From Pyropia yezoensis (lineage: Eukaryota; Rhodophyta; Bangiophyceae; Bangiales; Bangiaceae): DNA of 64,000 nt. A model generated the notes under the pieces. That model was not told the origin of the DNA and searched no databases. It saw only the letters and a program-made list of their open reading frames with translations. A program made the position numbers and the translations under genes. Location: positions 24,701,554 to 24,765,553 of the forward strand of contig CM020619.1 in the NCBI GenBank assembly GCA_009829735.1. Direction: 5' to 3'. Below are positions 19,901 to 30,698 of the stretch, piece after piece (within the stretch, counting starts at the first letter, position 1; the number at the start of each line of letters is the position of its first letter).

Positions 19901-22900
19901 GATCCAGAACCCGGCCTCGGAGCGTGGACGAACTGGGGAAGAAGGGTGGGCTGGATATGGGGAGGAGCGATTGACGGGCGCGCTGGGCGCTGCGAGACGG
20001 CGGGGGTGTGGCGGCCTTGCGCGCCGCGGGCTGCGGTGCCGTCGACGGCAGCGCCCCCGCCCCCTCTGTCTGCGCCACCGGCCCCCGTCCACTCATTCAA
20101 GAGCGACGACGCCGCCCCTGCTGCTGCCGCCGTCCCCATCGCTCGTCGACCACCGGGCCATTGCATGTCTCCCTCCACGCCGCCACAGGCCCTGCCGACC
20201 AGCAGCCGAACCTGCTGCATCGGGGACGGTGGCGGCGGCGGCCGCGATCCCGGCCACCCGGCGGTCCGCCCCCTCCCCCACCCCCCGCGCCCCCCCCCCT
20301 TCGTGCGCGCGACGCGTGCGGCGGTTGTGGCTGCCCACCGACACGCAGGGCCGGTTGAATTCTCCGTCCGCCCTGGTGGAATGGAAGAGTGGGGATGGTA
20401 GCTATGATGATGGCTGAGGTGGCTGTCGCGGCGCTCGTTGGCCCGCCGTCCTTGTCGTTGCTGCCGCTGCCGAGCGGCAGCGACGACGGCTCGCCGTGCA
20501 AAGCAGGCGGCGCGCCAACGGGGTGCGCCCCTCCCCCCTTGAGGTGCCTGCCGCTGGCCGCCGCTGTCACGGGAAGTACAGGTGAGGCACGCCAAAACGG
20601 CCGCCGACGGCGGCGGCAGCAGCGGAAACGGCAGCGGCAGGTGGCCGCTGCCGTGGCCACGGCCGCGGCTCTGGTGGCAGCCACGTGGCCGTGCACGGCG
20701 GCGGCGGCGCGCGGCGGCGGCGACGCCGTCGCCGCCGCCGCTGCCGCCGCGGCCGCCCCTCGCCGCGGGCTGCTGCCGGGTATCGTCCGCTGGCAACGCT
20801 CGACAATCCTGCCAATGCTCCTATCTGTTCTCCGCACAGACACGGTACCCCTCGCCCCCATGTCGGACTGCGTCCCGCACGCACCCGCCTTCACGTCCTC
20901 GTCATCTCACCATTCACGCTGTGCACGTCCACCCCGCCCCCCTCCCATCCCCGTCTCCCCCGCCCCCGCTCGACCGTCACTCAGCGGACAGTAGCCTTCT
21001 GCCGTCTTCACATGTGAAGGCAGTCATGCGGTGCGGCGGCGGCGGGCGCTACGGTTGTCGAGCCGCCCGCCCGCCCGCCCCGCCCGCCGGCTGGCCCATC
21101 CGCCGGCCTCTGCCGCGGTGGCTGCGATCGCCGTCGTTGCCGTCGCCTCGTAGGTGGCCGTGCCGGGCGCCCGGGGCTGTGGGACGGCAGGTCTGGGCGG
21201 CAGAGACGGTTGCGGTGGCAGCGGCGGCGGCCGGCGGTGGGGCGGCAGCAGGGGCAAGGAGACGTTTCGTCATGCTGCGAGAGATGCGCCGGAGGGACGG
21301 CAGGAAGAGGGGGGAGGGGGCGGTCGCCTGCTACAGGAGATATTTAGGGGAGGGGCAGGTCCGTCACCCCAGGACGAGGGCTGAAGGAGGGGTGTGCTGA
21401 CCGGCGCTGACAGAAGTGCCGGAGAGATGGGCAGCGTGCCGGCTGGCCATGCGTCGCGCGACGGGGTGGAGCGCACGCTGCCGGCCGGACTTGCGGGTGG
21501 GGGCGCACCGCATCCTCGGCAACGGCGACTGCCGGCCGCCCCCAACGACACCGTCGCGGCTGTCGAAGTCAATACACCACTGGGGGGGTCCACTCGGGGG
21601 GTCATCGGGGAGGGGAAGGGGACGGCGGTCAGGCACGGCCTTGCACCAGCAGCACCAAGGTGTGGCTCGCCACGGGGCGGTTCAGCTGCGGCGCTTTCTG
21701 CGACGGGCGCCGGGCAGATGCGCGCGTCGGCTCTCCCCCGCCCGTTTTGTTGCGGCCGGTGGTGCACGTTGGCGAGACTGCCCACGGGGCCTACCACTTT
21801 GGGTGCTCTGGCCGCTGGTGGGGGCGCGGCGGCAAGTGCGCCGGCGGCTCTGCCTACGAAGATGACTACCGGAGTAGAGCCAAGGGGCGGTACGTCCTGT
21901 TGGCGGGCACGCTGGTCGCCGGCCCCTCCCCGCGACGCATTGCGTGTGACGTGGCGGCGTGCACGCCGGGGCGCTCGACGAAGCGGGCGGTGCTGCGCTA
22001 TGGCGCGTGCTACGGGCCGTCGGTGTAGGTCGGCGCCCGCGAAATAGGCATTGGCCGCAACCAGTGTCGGTCGCCGACCGGCGTTGGCTCCCGCTAAAAT
22101 AGGGCGCTACAGCCCGTGACGCCATCCACGGGGCGACGTCCTGTGCTGACACAGGAGCACCGCGCGCCGAACTGCAGTCCGCGCCGTTACAAACAGCTCG
22201 TTAGCTGCACAGAGGGCACATCATTGCAGTCGAATTTGCCCACGTAGCGCCTCAGTATGTATTTCTCACATGAACATCCTGTATGATAAAGAGGCCAAGA
22301 ACGGCCACAATAAGGACCTGTCAAAACAAAATGAAGCTATGATGGACCCACGTGGCCGGGGTTTATCATATTCTAATGAGATTCTGATGAGAATCTGGTT
22401 GCTGAAAGTCTCTACGCTCCCGAAGTTACGGAGCAGGAACCGATGGCTGCTGTGACTGAGAACCACTTGTGCCGTGAGCCGCGTGGTCTTCCGGAAAACG
22501 CGAAGTCCGACAGCGGCCATCATCAGGAATGCACAGCGGAGCCTGTGCCGACGGCCCTGTCGCGCATGGAAGCGTCAGGGCCGTCCATGGCGCTGTATAT
22601 GAGCCGTCCGCGGGCGACACCGGCGGTGCGGTACCCACGCTGCGGTCGGTGACACCTCGAGCCTGCCGACTTCATCATGCCTCCGCCGCAGCCGCTACCC
22701 CCGGGGCCCCCCCCACCACCCCCACCTCCCCCTCCGCCGCCGCCACCCGCCGTGGTCGTGGGCACGCCCCCCCCTCCCCCCCCGCCCCCCCCACGCATAG
22801 TTAAGGTGCGCAGCCAGGGTTGCTTAAAGCCAGCCTTTTCAAAGAAACGTGCAGCCCTGTGAGTGGCGAGGAAAAATTGTGGTTTTTTATGACCCCAATT

Positions 22901-22954
22901 TTCACACCACATAAAAAAGGCGCGGAGCGCAACACACAGCCTCGGTCATCGGCG

Positions 22955-22980
22955 GCGTTTTGGCCATGGTTGCCGCGAAG
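22955..22980 (+). repeat. TTTTGGCCATGG repeat, left copy
   Basis: cgttttggccatggttgccg, just outside the left end of retrotransposon A. The same core recurs at about 28565-28590 and 28660-28675 on the other side, so the element sits inside a local repeat array. Confidence 0.55.
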
Positions 22981-23018
22981 CGGGGCTGCCATTGTTCGCC
23001 ACCTACATGAAAGAACCT

Positions 23019-23049
23019 TTACTCCGGGCACACAAGGGTCGCGTCTGCC
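23019..23049 (-). repeat. B2 terminal repeat of element A
   Basis: A 31-bp direct copy of B1 (23410-23440) with a single difference. It forms the 3' end of the element on the minus strand. Confidence 0.8.
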
Positions 23050-23235
23050 GTTTGACTCAGTTTATTGACCAGGGAGTCAGAGGCTGGACCTCCCGGCCAT
23101 AGTGGGCGCGGCAAGTCGTAGCCCCTGCTGGTCGGGGGCGACGGGGAAGGTGAGTCCCCGCCGCCTGAGGGTGAAAAAATGTGCATCGCGCTTGAGTGCA
23201 CGGATGCGGGGCTGCAAGCCGGGCTCGTGGGAGGG

Positions 23236-23409
23236 CGCGAGGGTGAAGGAACGTGCCGGCCGTCGGCCGGCGCACCCCTCGCCCGCCGGCTGGGAACTTG
23301 TACCCCGCCGGCGGTCAGATCGGGCCCGCCGAGACGCTCGGTCGGGCCGTCGCAGTCAATCTCCCCCGGCTGCCCAGACGTAACCCCTACAACAACACAA
23401 CCAGACACA
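23236..23409 (-). repeat. A2 repeat of element A
   Basis: 174 bp, identical to A1 (28369-28542) except one base (cttgtacc versus cttatacc). It abuts B1 with no gap. Confidence 0.85.
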
Positions 23410-23440
23410 TTACTCCGGGCACACAAGGGTCGCTTCTGCC
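23410..23440 (-). repeat. B1 repeat of element A
   Basis: ttactccgggcacacaaggg core, repeated as B2 at 23019-23049. It lies between the recombinase stop and A2. Confidence 0.8.
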
Positions 23441-23591
23441 ATTAGATGGAGATGACCGGCCGCGGAGTGTCTGCGGGCGGGTACGGCAGAGGGACAACCA
23501 AGGGGAGAGACAAGAAAAAGAGAGAGAGAGGAAAAAGGCCAGTAAAAAACCCCTGCCCGGCAGCAGGGGAAAAAGGCTCAGAGGCAGATAA

Positions 23592-24626
23592 TCAAGCCGC
23601 CAACGGCGGCGGCAAGGGAGTGCGGCACAAGCGGTCGGCGAGGCGCAGTGCCTCGACCGACGGCGGCGCCAGCGTGTCCACGTAGTGGGCGTTTGCCGTG
23701 CTTGGGTCGTTCCGGGCGTGCCCCAACATCTGGGCAATCGCCACCTTGGCGAGCCCGGCAACGTCCATGGCCGTAGCCCCCCCCGACCGGCACGAGTAGC
23801 TGGTCCACGCGACGCCCGGCGGCGGGGAGATGGAGAGGCGGTTGAGTGCCACGCCCAGCCACGCCGTCAGGTCGTTGCAGGTAGGTGGCCGGTCGAGGGT
23901 TGGGGTGGAGAAGACGAGGCGGTCAGGGGGGGCCTTGGCCGCGTCCAGCTCCAGCATCATGCGGCGAAGGAGGATGAGCGGGAGATCAGGCCCATTGCGG
24001 CGGGAGGGGGGGATGACGTACGCCAACCGTCGTGGGTCGGCTCTCGCTTCACCGTTCTTGAAGCGGCACACCTGCAGGTCGATGCCGCCGTCGGCTTGCA
24101 GGTGGAGGTCTTTTCGCTGGAGCTCCAGCACCTCCGACGTCCGACGTGCGACAAGAAACGCCATGGCGATGGCGGTGAAGCGGCGGCGCCACTCGGCGTC
24201 CACGGTGCGTAACGCGAGCAGCACGATCTGCCACATCACAGGGGCAGGGAGCGGTCCGCGGGCAAAGGGGAGGGCGTTGGCGTGCTCCGCCCGCATGCGG
24301 GCATAGCCCTTGCGAAGTCAGGGGAGGAGAGGGCCCGCGGCCGGCTTGTGGAGCCCGGCGGCCGCGTGCCGCGAGTTCACGGGTGTCAAGTAGCCTCGGA
24401 TAGTGCTCGGCTCCAGGTTGCGTTCGGCATGCGTGCCAAAGTAGCAGGCCACGGCGCCAGGGGTGGCGGGAAGGGCGTTCCAACCGTTGTCGTCGCAAAA
24501 CGTCTTAAAAGCCGCCCAACGGCGCCCGCACGCGTCCGGCGTCCCGGCAGTGATGTCCTTGCGCAAAATCAATCTTGCAGTCGTGGAGCCGGCGCTTGAC
24601 GTGCCGACGGCGGCCAGGACTCCCAT
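23592..24626 (-). pseudogene. tyrosine recombinase of element A, one in-frame stop
   Basis: A single frame from the ATG at 24626 to 23592 that encodes about 344 residues if the TGA at 24318-24320 is ignored. The N-terminal 100 residues form a SAM-like core-binding domain (RRWAAFKTFCDDNGW, STIRGYLTPVNSRHAAAG). The catalytic part has the first Arg in ARRTSEVLELQ, the box II segment SYSCRSGGATAMDVAG where the usual HxxR His is replaced, MLGHA, and the nucleophile Tyr in NAHYVDT. Element B reads VA where element A has Pro-stop, so this is a point nonsense mutation in a conserved stretch (LRKGYAR). The enzyme would integrate the circular DNA intermediate. The start overlaps the end of the RT frame by 58 bases. 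Confidence 0.8.
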
Positions 24627-26608
24627 GTCGGCGACCTTCCGCCAGCGAGAGCCGTGCTCGGTATCGTCGGAGGTTCGACGTAGAATGCGGCCGTTTGCCA
24701 GCGTGGCGAGTGACCGGGACCCATGTATCGTCCGTGCTTAAACAGGGGCGCGCCGTCGGGGAGGAGCACCGCCGCCTGGGCGAGGTGGTTGATGCGAGCC
24801 CAACACGGCTGGGCCGGCCAGACGGGGAGTACCAGGACCGCCGAGGCACCGTCCGCGGCGACCTTGGCGATCGCCAACGCGGCTTGCGACAAAGGCGGGT
24901 TGATGTAGTTGTGCTCCGCCCCTCCCCAGCGTTGCAGATAGGCGTCCACGGCCTCGGAATTCGGGTTGGCCACCGCGCTGTTGAAGCGGGGGAGGTGAGT
25001 GTTGAGCGTTGTCGCAAACCGATCGATGGTGAAAGGCCCCCAGCGGGCGTGGAGAACCGAGAAGACTGACCGGCGTAGGCGCCAATCCGACGAGTCGCGG
25101 TCGCGAGACAGGCGGTCGGCGTGGGCGTTGGCCACCGTCGACAACCAGTAGCCCTCTGCCCGCAGCTGGCGGCGGTGAAGCTCCGCGTGGAGGGCGCGTA
25201 CCACGTTCATTAGCGCGGGTGACATTGACCGCATGGAGTTGAGGACGTGCACGCTGACCATGGAGTCCAGCCGGAAACGAATTACGCCGGGGCCCCGCAG
25301 GTTTGGGAAGGACTGTAGCGTGTAGAGCATCGCCCGCATTTCTTGAGCGTTGATATGGGCCGCCTGGTCGTCGGCGGAGAAGAAGCCACGGGCTGGAACC
25401 AGGCGGCCGAGTAAGCCGCCCCACCCGTACTCGCATGCGTCCGTCGTCAGCTCTCCTATCACCGGTTGCTGCCATAGGGCGCGGCCCACGTCGGGGGATG
25501 TTGCCAGGCTGCACCACCATTCCAGTTCCGCGAGTGCGCGGGCGGGCAGTTGCCGCATCCCCCGGCGTGGGCCTGGCGGAAAGCAGGCGTACAGGGCTTG
25601 CAGGCGGAAGCGGGCGTCCGGCACCGCGGGGGAGGTCGACACAGCCGCTCCACAAAAGCGCTGTAGCGCGTGCAGGGTCCCCCAGCGGCGGTGCGTTGTG
25701 GCATACCGTCGCAGAGAGACGGCCGACCCCACGACGCCACGCAAGCGGTCGAGTTTGAGAAGAAGGAGGCACCGACACGTGTCGATGGTGAAGCCCAACA
25801 GGTCGAGCGTCCGCGTGCCGACCGTCGCCCCCTTGGTCTTGTGAATCTCGATTCCAAGGTTGCGGAAGACCGCGATGGCCTCCACTCGGCCCGCCGTTGC
25901 CTGTTCCTGGGACACGGGGGAGAGCCGGTTCGGTGTTGCCGCCAGGGAGCCAAAGTCGTCCATGTACGGCATTATCTTGAAGCCCCGTGCGCGGAGGTAC
26001 GCGACCACGGGGCGCATAATCTTGGTCCAGACCCAAGGTGCGAGCTTCAGGCCGAACGGCATGGTGAGGGGGAAGTAGATGACATGCGCGACTCGGAAGG
26101 CCAGAAAGGTGCTCTCGCGGGACGCCAGCCACAAGTGGTGGAAGGCGTCGGCGACGTCCCACGAGGTCAAGTGGTCGTCGCGTCGCAGGTCCAAGATGAA
26201 ATCCGCCATCTGCTCGTACCCGAAGGGCCTGTCCTCGATGAAGCCGTTCTGATGCTTGTAGTCGATCACGAGGCGGGGCTTGGTGTTGATGTCCACCACG
26301 AAGGACGTCGATACCCACTGAGCTTGTCTTGCCTCTGCTGCGGTAGCGCGCCGCACGAAGCCGCGCGCGCACCAGCGTAGAACTTCTCCCTGCGCCCATT
26401 GGAGGACGTCGGGGGGCAGTGGGAGGGGTGGGGGCCGCCAACGCGCGGGCTCCGAAGTCCACGGAAGGGTGAGGCCATTCAATATCAGGTCGATTACCCA
26501 CTGGGACGCGCCGATGGCGCGCCACTTGGAAACCGCCGCCCGTACGGCCAGGTGAGGGGGGGTTTGGCCCGCCGAAGCCCAAGGCTTCGGCGACGGGCGT
26601 CGGAACAT
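24569..26608 (-). CDS. reverse transcriptase / RNase H / methylase-like polyprotein, element A
   Basis: The first ATG is at 26608, but the frame stays open beyond 26722 into gag, so expression may begin by frameshift. Either way 679 or more residues are intact. RT motifs are FVVDINTKPRLVIDYKHQN, TSWDVADAFHHLWL, TMPFGLKLAPWVW and the catalytic IMPYMDDFG. RNase H follows with GELTTDACEYGWGG, HINAQEMRA, RLDSMVSV and ANAHADRLSRD, which supply the acidic site and His. The tail contains YINPPLSQAALAIAKV and VLPVWPAQPCW, the conserved NPP(W/F/L)...PVW segment found after RNase H in DIRS-order elements and likened to N6-adenine methylases. The product copies element RNA to DNA and probably acts in the cytoplasm or nucleus. 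Confidence 0.85.
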   Translation of the reverse strand: MFRRPSPKPWASAGQTPPHLAVRAAVSKWRAIGASQWVIDLILNGLTLPWTSEPARWRPPPLPLPPDVLQWAQGEVLRWCARGFVRRATAAEARQAQWVSTSFVVDINTKPRLVIDYKHQNGFIEDRPFGYEQMADFILDLRRDDHLTSWDVADAFHHLWLASRESTFLAFRVAHVIYFPLTMPFGLKLAPWVWTKIMRPVVAYLRARGFKIMPYMDDFGSLAATPNRLSPVSQEQATAGRVEAIAVFRNLGIEIHKTKGATVGTRTLDLLGFTIDTCRCLLLLKLDRLRGVVGSAVSLRRYATTHRRWGTLHALQRFCGAAVSTSPAVPDARFRLQALYACFPPGPRRGMRQLPARALAELEWWCSLATSPDVGRALWQQPVIGELTTDACEYGWGGLLGRLVPARGFFSADDQAAHINAQEMRAMLYTLQSFPNLRGPGVIRFRLDSMVSVHVLNSMRSMSPALMNVVRALHAELHRRQLRAEGYWLSTVANAHADRLSRDRDSSDWRLRRSVFSVLHARWGPFTIDRFATTLNTHLPRFNSAVANPNSEAVDAYLQRWGGAEHNYINPPLSQAALAIAKVAADGASAVLVLPVWPAQPCWARINHLAQAAVLLPDGAPLFKHGRYMGPGHSPRWQTAAFYVEPPTIPSTALAGGRSPTWESWPPSARQAPAPRLQD

Positions 26609-26736
26609 GGGAAGAGGGGGGATCTCGATCGCACGCGAGCCCGACAACAACGGGATGGGAACGGTCTCGCCGGCCGGAATTAACGACGCAAAGGGGATGA
26701 CCGGCCGGTCGCCCCGCTCCAAAACCCCAAATGGGG

Positions 26737-28187
26737 TTAGGAGGGAGGGGCCCTGGGCGGCTTGGCGGCCGCCAGTCCCTGGCCGCCGTCGTTGCGGCGG
26801 TTGCCGCCGCCAGTGCGACGTCCGGGGTTGTTGTTATTGCCTCCCCCACCGTGGGGAGGATTGTTCGTGTTGGTGTTGCGCCGCGTGTTACCGCCGCCAC
26901 CTCCGCCGCCTCCGCCGCCAGGGCCTCTGCCGCCCCCGCCGCCGCCGCCGCCTCCACCGCCAGAGCCACCGCCTCCCCCGCCGCGGCGGCCACCGCCGCC
27001 ACGGTCGGTAGTGTCGCGACGCGCCGTCGCTTGAGCGGCGGCGTCGGCACGCGCGCGGGCGAGAGATCGGCCGCGATCTCGGGCGACGTGCGCCGCCCGG
27101 TCGCGCGCGGCGACTCGGTGGAAGTCGCGACTGGCAAAGTTGGTGAAGTGGGCCTCTGTGTGGCCGAGGATGGCATCGTGCAGGGCGGCCGCCCAGCCAG
27201 GGTCGGTGCGCCACGTGAGGAGGACTTCATACCGGGTGGCGAGGAGGGTGTAGATCTGGAAGATGTGGGTGCGGGTGGTGGAGTGGACGTCCGACGACTC
27301 GTCGAGAGTAGGGGGAGAGGAGTGGCTTCCGTCCTCCCAGTCCGCGAGGGAGTTGTTGATGTGCTGCAGCCAGGTGCAGACCATGTAGAGGATCTCCGCC
27401 GCGATGGCGTTCCGGGAGCCGTTAGAGAACTCGGCGGCAAAGGCGGTGTCGCCCGTGGGTCGGAAGGAGACGGGGAAGGTGCCCGGCCCGCTGAGGCGGG
27501 GCGGCCGCTCGAAGCCCTGGATGCGGGGGCCGCTGTTGTAGATGAACCCCACCGCTGCGGCGTCGAAAGCGTTGGCGATCCGGCTGTTGGCCCTCGTGTA
27601 GCTCGTGTCGTCCCCGTCGTACGGCTGGTCGTGGAAGGCGTTGCCGGCGCTCGGCGCAAAGAAGGGGGCGTCGGCGCGACGGAGGGAGGAGCCGCGACCG
27701 TTGGCAGTCCGGCCGCCAAACGCGCCGCCTCCGCCAGATCGGAGACCGTCGGGGGCACGCCAGCCGCCCGGCGTCGTCGGGCCGCCGCCCGGCTGCGCGT
27801 CCGTGCCATGCGGGGCAGGAAGTGTCCAGGCCGCGCCGCCGGCTCGGCGGTCGCCAGACGCGGATGAAGCGGCCGTCGGTGCCACGGCGGCCGGTCCCGC
27901 CAGGGGGGGGGGGGGGAGTGCGGGAGCGAGCGCGCGTCCCGAGCTACCGCCGCCCGCCGGGCAGATGCCGCCGCCCGGCGCGCCTCCCGTCGGGCAGCGA
28001 TTACCTCGCCGGAGCGAAGGAGGTTGTCGCGGGCGCGACGACGAAGCTGCCGAGCCGTGCGGGCCCGTACCAAGGAGGTGGAGAAAACAGAGCGGGACCC
28101 CGATCCCCGGCCGCCACCCGCAACACGAGCCCCCGAAGGGGGCTGGCCGCTGGGAGGAGGGGGGGAGTCGGCGTCCGACCCTGACAT
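26737..28187 (-). pseudogene. gag-like protein of element A, frame break in poly-C
   Basis: From the ATG at 28187 (MSGSDADSPPPPSG) an Arg/Ala-rich, basic helical N-terminus is read (RQLRRRARDNLLRSGEV) up to a run of 14 C (minus strand; 27903-27916). The rest of gag lies in the frame entered by one extra C or a -1 slip. It includes a helical core (NAIAAEILYMVCTWLQHIN, HIFQIYTLLATRYEVLLTW) and an Arg/Ala helix, then a long Gly tract with RRNTNTNNPPHGGGGNNNN and a basic end. There is no CCHC knuckle. The Gly/Arg/Asn tail may bind RNA instead. The gag role is inferred from position before RT and from the similar layout in element B. Confidence 0.65.
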
Positions 28188-28368
28188 GGCAGGGCCCCGT
28201 GCAGGGGCCCCTAAGCAGGCGTAGAGCCCGTACCCCTTCTCGGTCAGCGACCGAAGGGTGTAGTAGAGAGAGTCACGTCGCGTAGGCGACGGGTCAAACA
28301 CCCCGAGCGGGCCCACTCCAGCGGCACGCCGACTAAGTCGCGCGGGCCAACGCGTGGAGGGGGAGGTC

Positions 28369-28542
28369 CGCGAGGGTGAAGGAACGTGCCGGCCGTCGGC
28401 CGGCGCACCCCTCGCCCGCCGGCTGGGAACTTATACCCCGCCGGCGGTCAGATCGGGCCCGCCGAGACGCTCGGTCGGGCCGTCGCAGTCAATCTCCCCC
28501 GGCTGCCCAGACGTAACCCCTACAACAACACAACCAGACACA
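28369..28542 (-). repeat. A1 terminal repeat of element A
   Basis: The 5' end of the element on the minus strand, matching A2 (23236-23409) at 173 of 174 positions. It includes the hairpin-prone gccggccgtcggccggc. Confidence 0.85.
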
Positions 28543-30497
28543 GTGAAAGAGCACACACACCACCATGTTTTGGCCATGGTTGTAGCGACTGGGGGCCGAC
28601 CAAACAGGCACGATGCGACAAAAGCCGTGCAAAAAGCACACAAGACCATATTTTGGCCATGGTTACGGCGTCGCGAGGCCCTCTGATTTCATTGTGTCGA
28701 ACACAGAACACGCTCGAGCGTCCCTACCCGAGGGTGGCCCCACGATGCCCGGTGGCTGTTCGTAGAATTTGAACAAAGCATGGCAGACTAAAGTTCAGTT
28801 CGAAAGCAAGAAAGAGCACACACACCACCAAGTTTTGGCCATCCTGTCAAGTAACGCCGAGTACCTCGGCTGGACACAGAGGCCGTGAGGGACGGTCGGG
28901 CGCAGCCCCGGTGACGCAGCCACCCGGATCTTGCGCATGAGTGTGTCCCCGCGATTGAATCTACCCAACCCCTTGCACGACATTTCCACCCCTCTCCCCC
29001 CTCCCGTCGCCTTGACGCCTCCCCCTTCAACCTCCCCCCCGCCGGGGTCTGAAGGTGACAGCCCTTCCCCCATCAATAACTCCATTCCTGTCGCTGTTAC
29101 CCCGGGCATTCTCAGACATCTCTGAGATGCCCCGGGGAAGCGTCTGCAGGTGTACTATGAGGGTCGAAAAGCCTCCGAGATGCAGAGGACCGTACATCCG
29201 CAACAGGTGGTGGAGTCACAGTCATGGGGGGACCGCACCTCCCCCGAGACGTGAAAAGACGCCCCCTGCGCCGGGCCCACCCCTGTTTGACCTCGCCAAC
29301 CCCGGGTGTGGCGGGTAGTGAGCCTTTGGGGGGTGCGCCGGGCGAAGGCGGTGGCCTTTGGGCGCTGTGCGAGGGGAAGAGGTGGGGTGGGTGGCACTTC
29401 ACCAAGGTGTGGTGTTTCATTCCGGCAGCCGTTCTTTGAGGAACGGTCGACTCTCGACTATGCATTCTTTTCTAATCTTTTCTATTCTCACCTGCCCCAC
29501 ACGGCCGCGAAAACGGGTGCAGGTAAACACGTGTACATTCTTCAACTTCAAACGACCTACAGGAAGAAAAAGACCTGACACCTCGCCCTTGAGCCAATGC
29601 GGTGACAAAACTGCCTCTCAGAGCGATCGAATTGATCTTCGTCGGCCAATGAGGAGACGAGGGAGCCCGTGAAGCCCAGGCTGCACAAGAAACGCCCGCT
29701 GAACTAAACTTTAGGCGTGCCCCCCCCCGGCGCGCCCCTGCCACCCCCCCCGCTAGTAGGCCGTTTGCCCCCCAACGCGGCACCGGTGCTGCTGGCCCCA
29801 AGTGCTTGGCGAGCGGCGCAGCCGGCCGCCCCCGGCGCGTGACAACGACGCGCACGTGACCCACCCCGCGGCGAGCGGGCGGCAGCGGGGGGGCCCCCGC
29901 GCCGTGGCGCGCTGGCGTGCTCTGGCACGCCACAGTGAGGACGAGGGAGGCCGGGCGGGCGGTGGTGACGGCGAGCTCTTCGTCCTCGTCTGGGCTCTTG
30001 GCGACCGTCTGTGCTCTGTGGTTGCGCCCTGCGCAGTGATCCTTAAATCGGGATCCTCGACAAGCCTGTTTTTCTGCCGTTTCGCTTGCCCGCGACTTGT
30101 CAAGTGGCCCCCTGAACCCCCCTCCACACCAGGGTTGATATATCTTGCGAAAGCATCCATCGTTAGTAAAAACATGCGATAACTATTGAAAACGTTTCTG
30201 ATAGTTGTCGCCCAGGAGCCACGTGTTAGGATGACAGCAATGAATTAACCACGTCGTGCCCAACACGAGCCGCCTGACGAGCTGCGGACACGGCTTTCGG
30301 AAAGGGCGTAGAGCCTAAATTGGGCCGCGTAGTACGCAGGCGGCTGAGAACGTGCCGCGTGGGGCGGCCGCACCCGCCGTGTACAGTACGCCGCGGAGGA
30401 TGTGAAGACCTGGTCGGCGTAGGTAGATTCTATCGTCCTCGCGGTGTGGGTCTGGATCTTGGCTGGGCACGCTGCCGTACTGTATCGCGGCTACGTA
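28543..30497. other. intergenic with short dispersed repeats
   Basis: No gene supported. Three copies of a unit agcacac(aca)cc..tttggccat occur at about 28550-28590, 28632-28675 and 28805-28846. An imperfect hairpin lies at 29098-29137 (ccccgggca...tgccccgggg), and a solo gcgcagtg...cttaaatcggg end at 30031 resembles the GCGCAGT TIR family without a partner. Confidence 0.45.
28550..28846 (+). repeat. cluster of three TTTTGGCCAT repeat units
   Basis: Units at about 28550-28590, 28632-28675 and 28805-28846 share agcacacacaccaccat and ttttggccatgg cores with divergence. One more copy lies at 22955-22980 on the far side of element A. Confidence 0.55.
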
Positions 30498-30526
30498 CAG
30501 TCGGTAAGCGAAAATCATTGCCCGAT
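30498..30526 (+). repeat. left TIR of Tc1 copy 1
   Basis: Begins CAGTCGGTAAGCG directly after a TA dinucleotide. It is complementary to 31800-31828. Confidence 0.8.
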
Positions 30527-30646
30527 CCGGAAACGAGCCTGTTGGCGGCCCGACTTCGCCGCGGCACACGCTCAGAGCGGCGAGTCCTGTTTCAGGATGG
30601 GGGTGATTTTTGACCAGTGAAGCGCCATGTATGCCCTTCCGGCCGC

Positions 30647-30652
30647 TATAAA
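30647..30652 (+). promoter_or_regulatory. TATA box of Tc1 copy 1
   Basis: TATAAA lies 52 bases before the ACG that stands where the intact relative has its ATG. The spacing there is 54 bases. Confidence 0.5.
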
Positions 30653-30698
30653 GTCCTATTCCAGGGGCCCTCCTCGACTGGTCTACCTCCCGACAGGC

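Larger units (their letters stand above)
18183..22954. other. gene-poor low-complexity region
   Basis: No protein gene is supported. The region contains G and C runs, a polypyrimidine tract (about 18598-18675), two tandem arrays (listed), and a lower-GC stretch at about 22180-22440. A Cys-containing frame at 21660-22028 was considered and not accepted. Confidence 0.45.
23019..28542 (-). mobile_element. tyrosine-recombinase retrotransposon A (DIRS order, PAT/Ngaro-like repeats)
   Basis: A 5.5-kb element on the minus strand. The order from its 5' end is A1 (28542-28369), gag (28187-26737), RT/RNase H with methylase-like tail (to 24569), tyrosine recombinase (24626-23592), B1 (23440-23410), A2 (23409-23236), a 186-bp spacer, and B2 (23049-23019). 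Split direct repeats A1...B1-A2...B2 together with a tyrosine recombinase instead of a DDE integrase define the PAT/Ngaro-type layout within the DIRS order. A1 and A2 differ at one of 174 positions and B1 and B2 at one of 31, which suggests recent insertion. The recombinase has one in-frame stop and gag one frame break. Confidence 0.85.

Noticed and set aside
18685..20796. 703-codon minus-strand frame with Ser/Glu repeats
   Set aside because: The repeats are translations of the 9-bp array, and no conserved motif is present on either strand.
21660..22028. 122-codon plus frame with several Cys and Trp residues
   Set aside because: Suggestive of a secreted Cys-rich protein, but the frame lacks a signal peptide and recognisable motif. 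Its upstream extension is low-complexity.
24738..28316. 1,192-codon open frame on the minus strand
   Set aside because: Apart from the first part of gag it is out of frame with clear RT, RNase H and gag motifs, and it is Arg/Pro-rich, a GC shadow.
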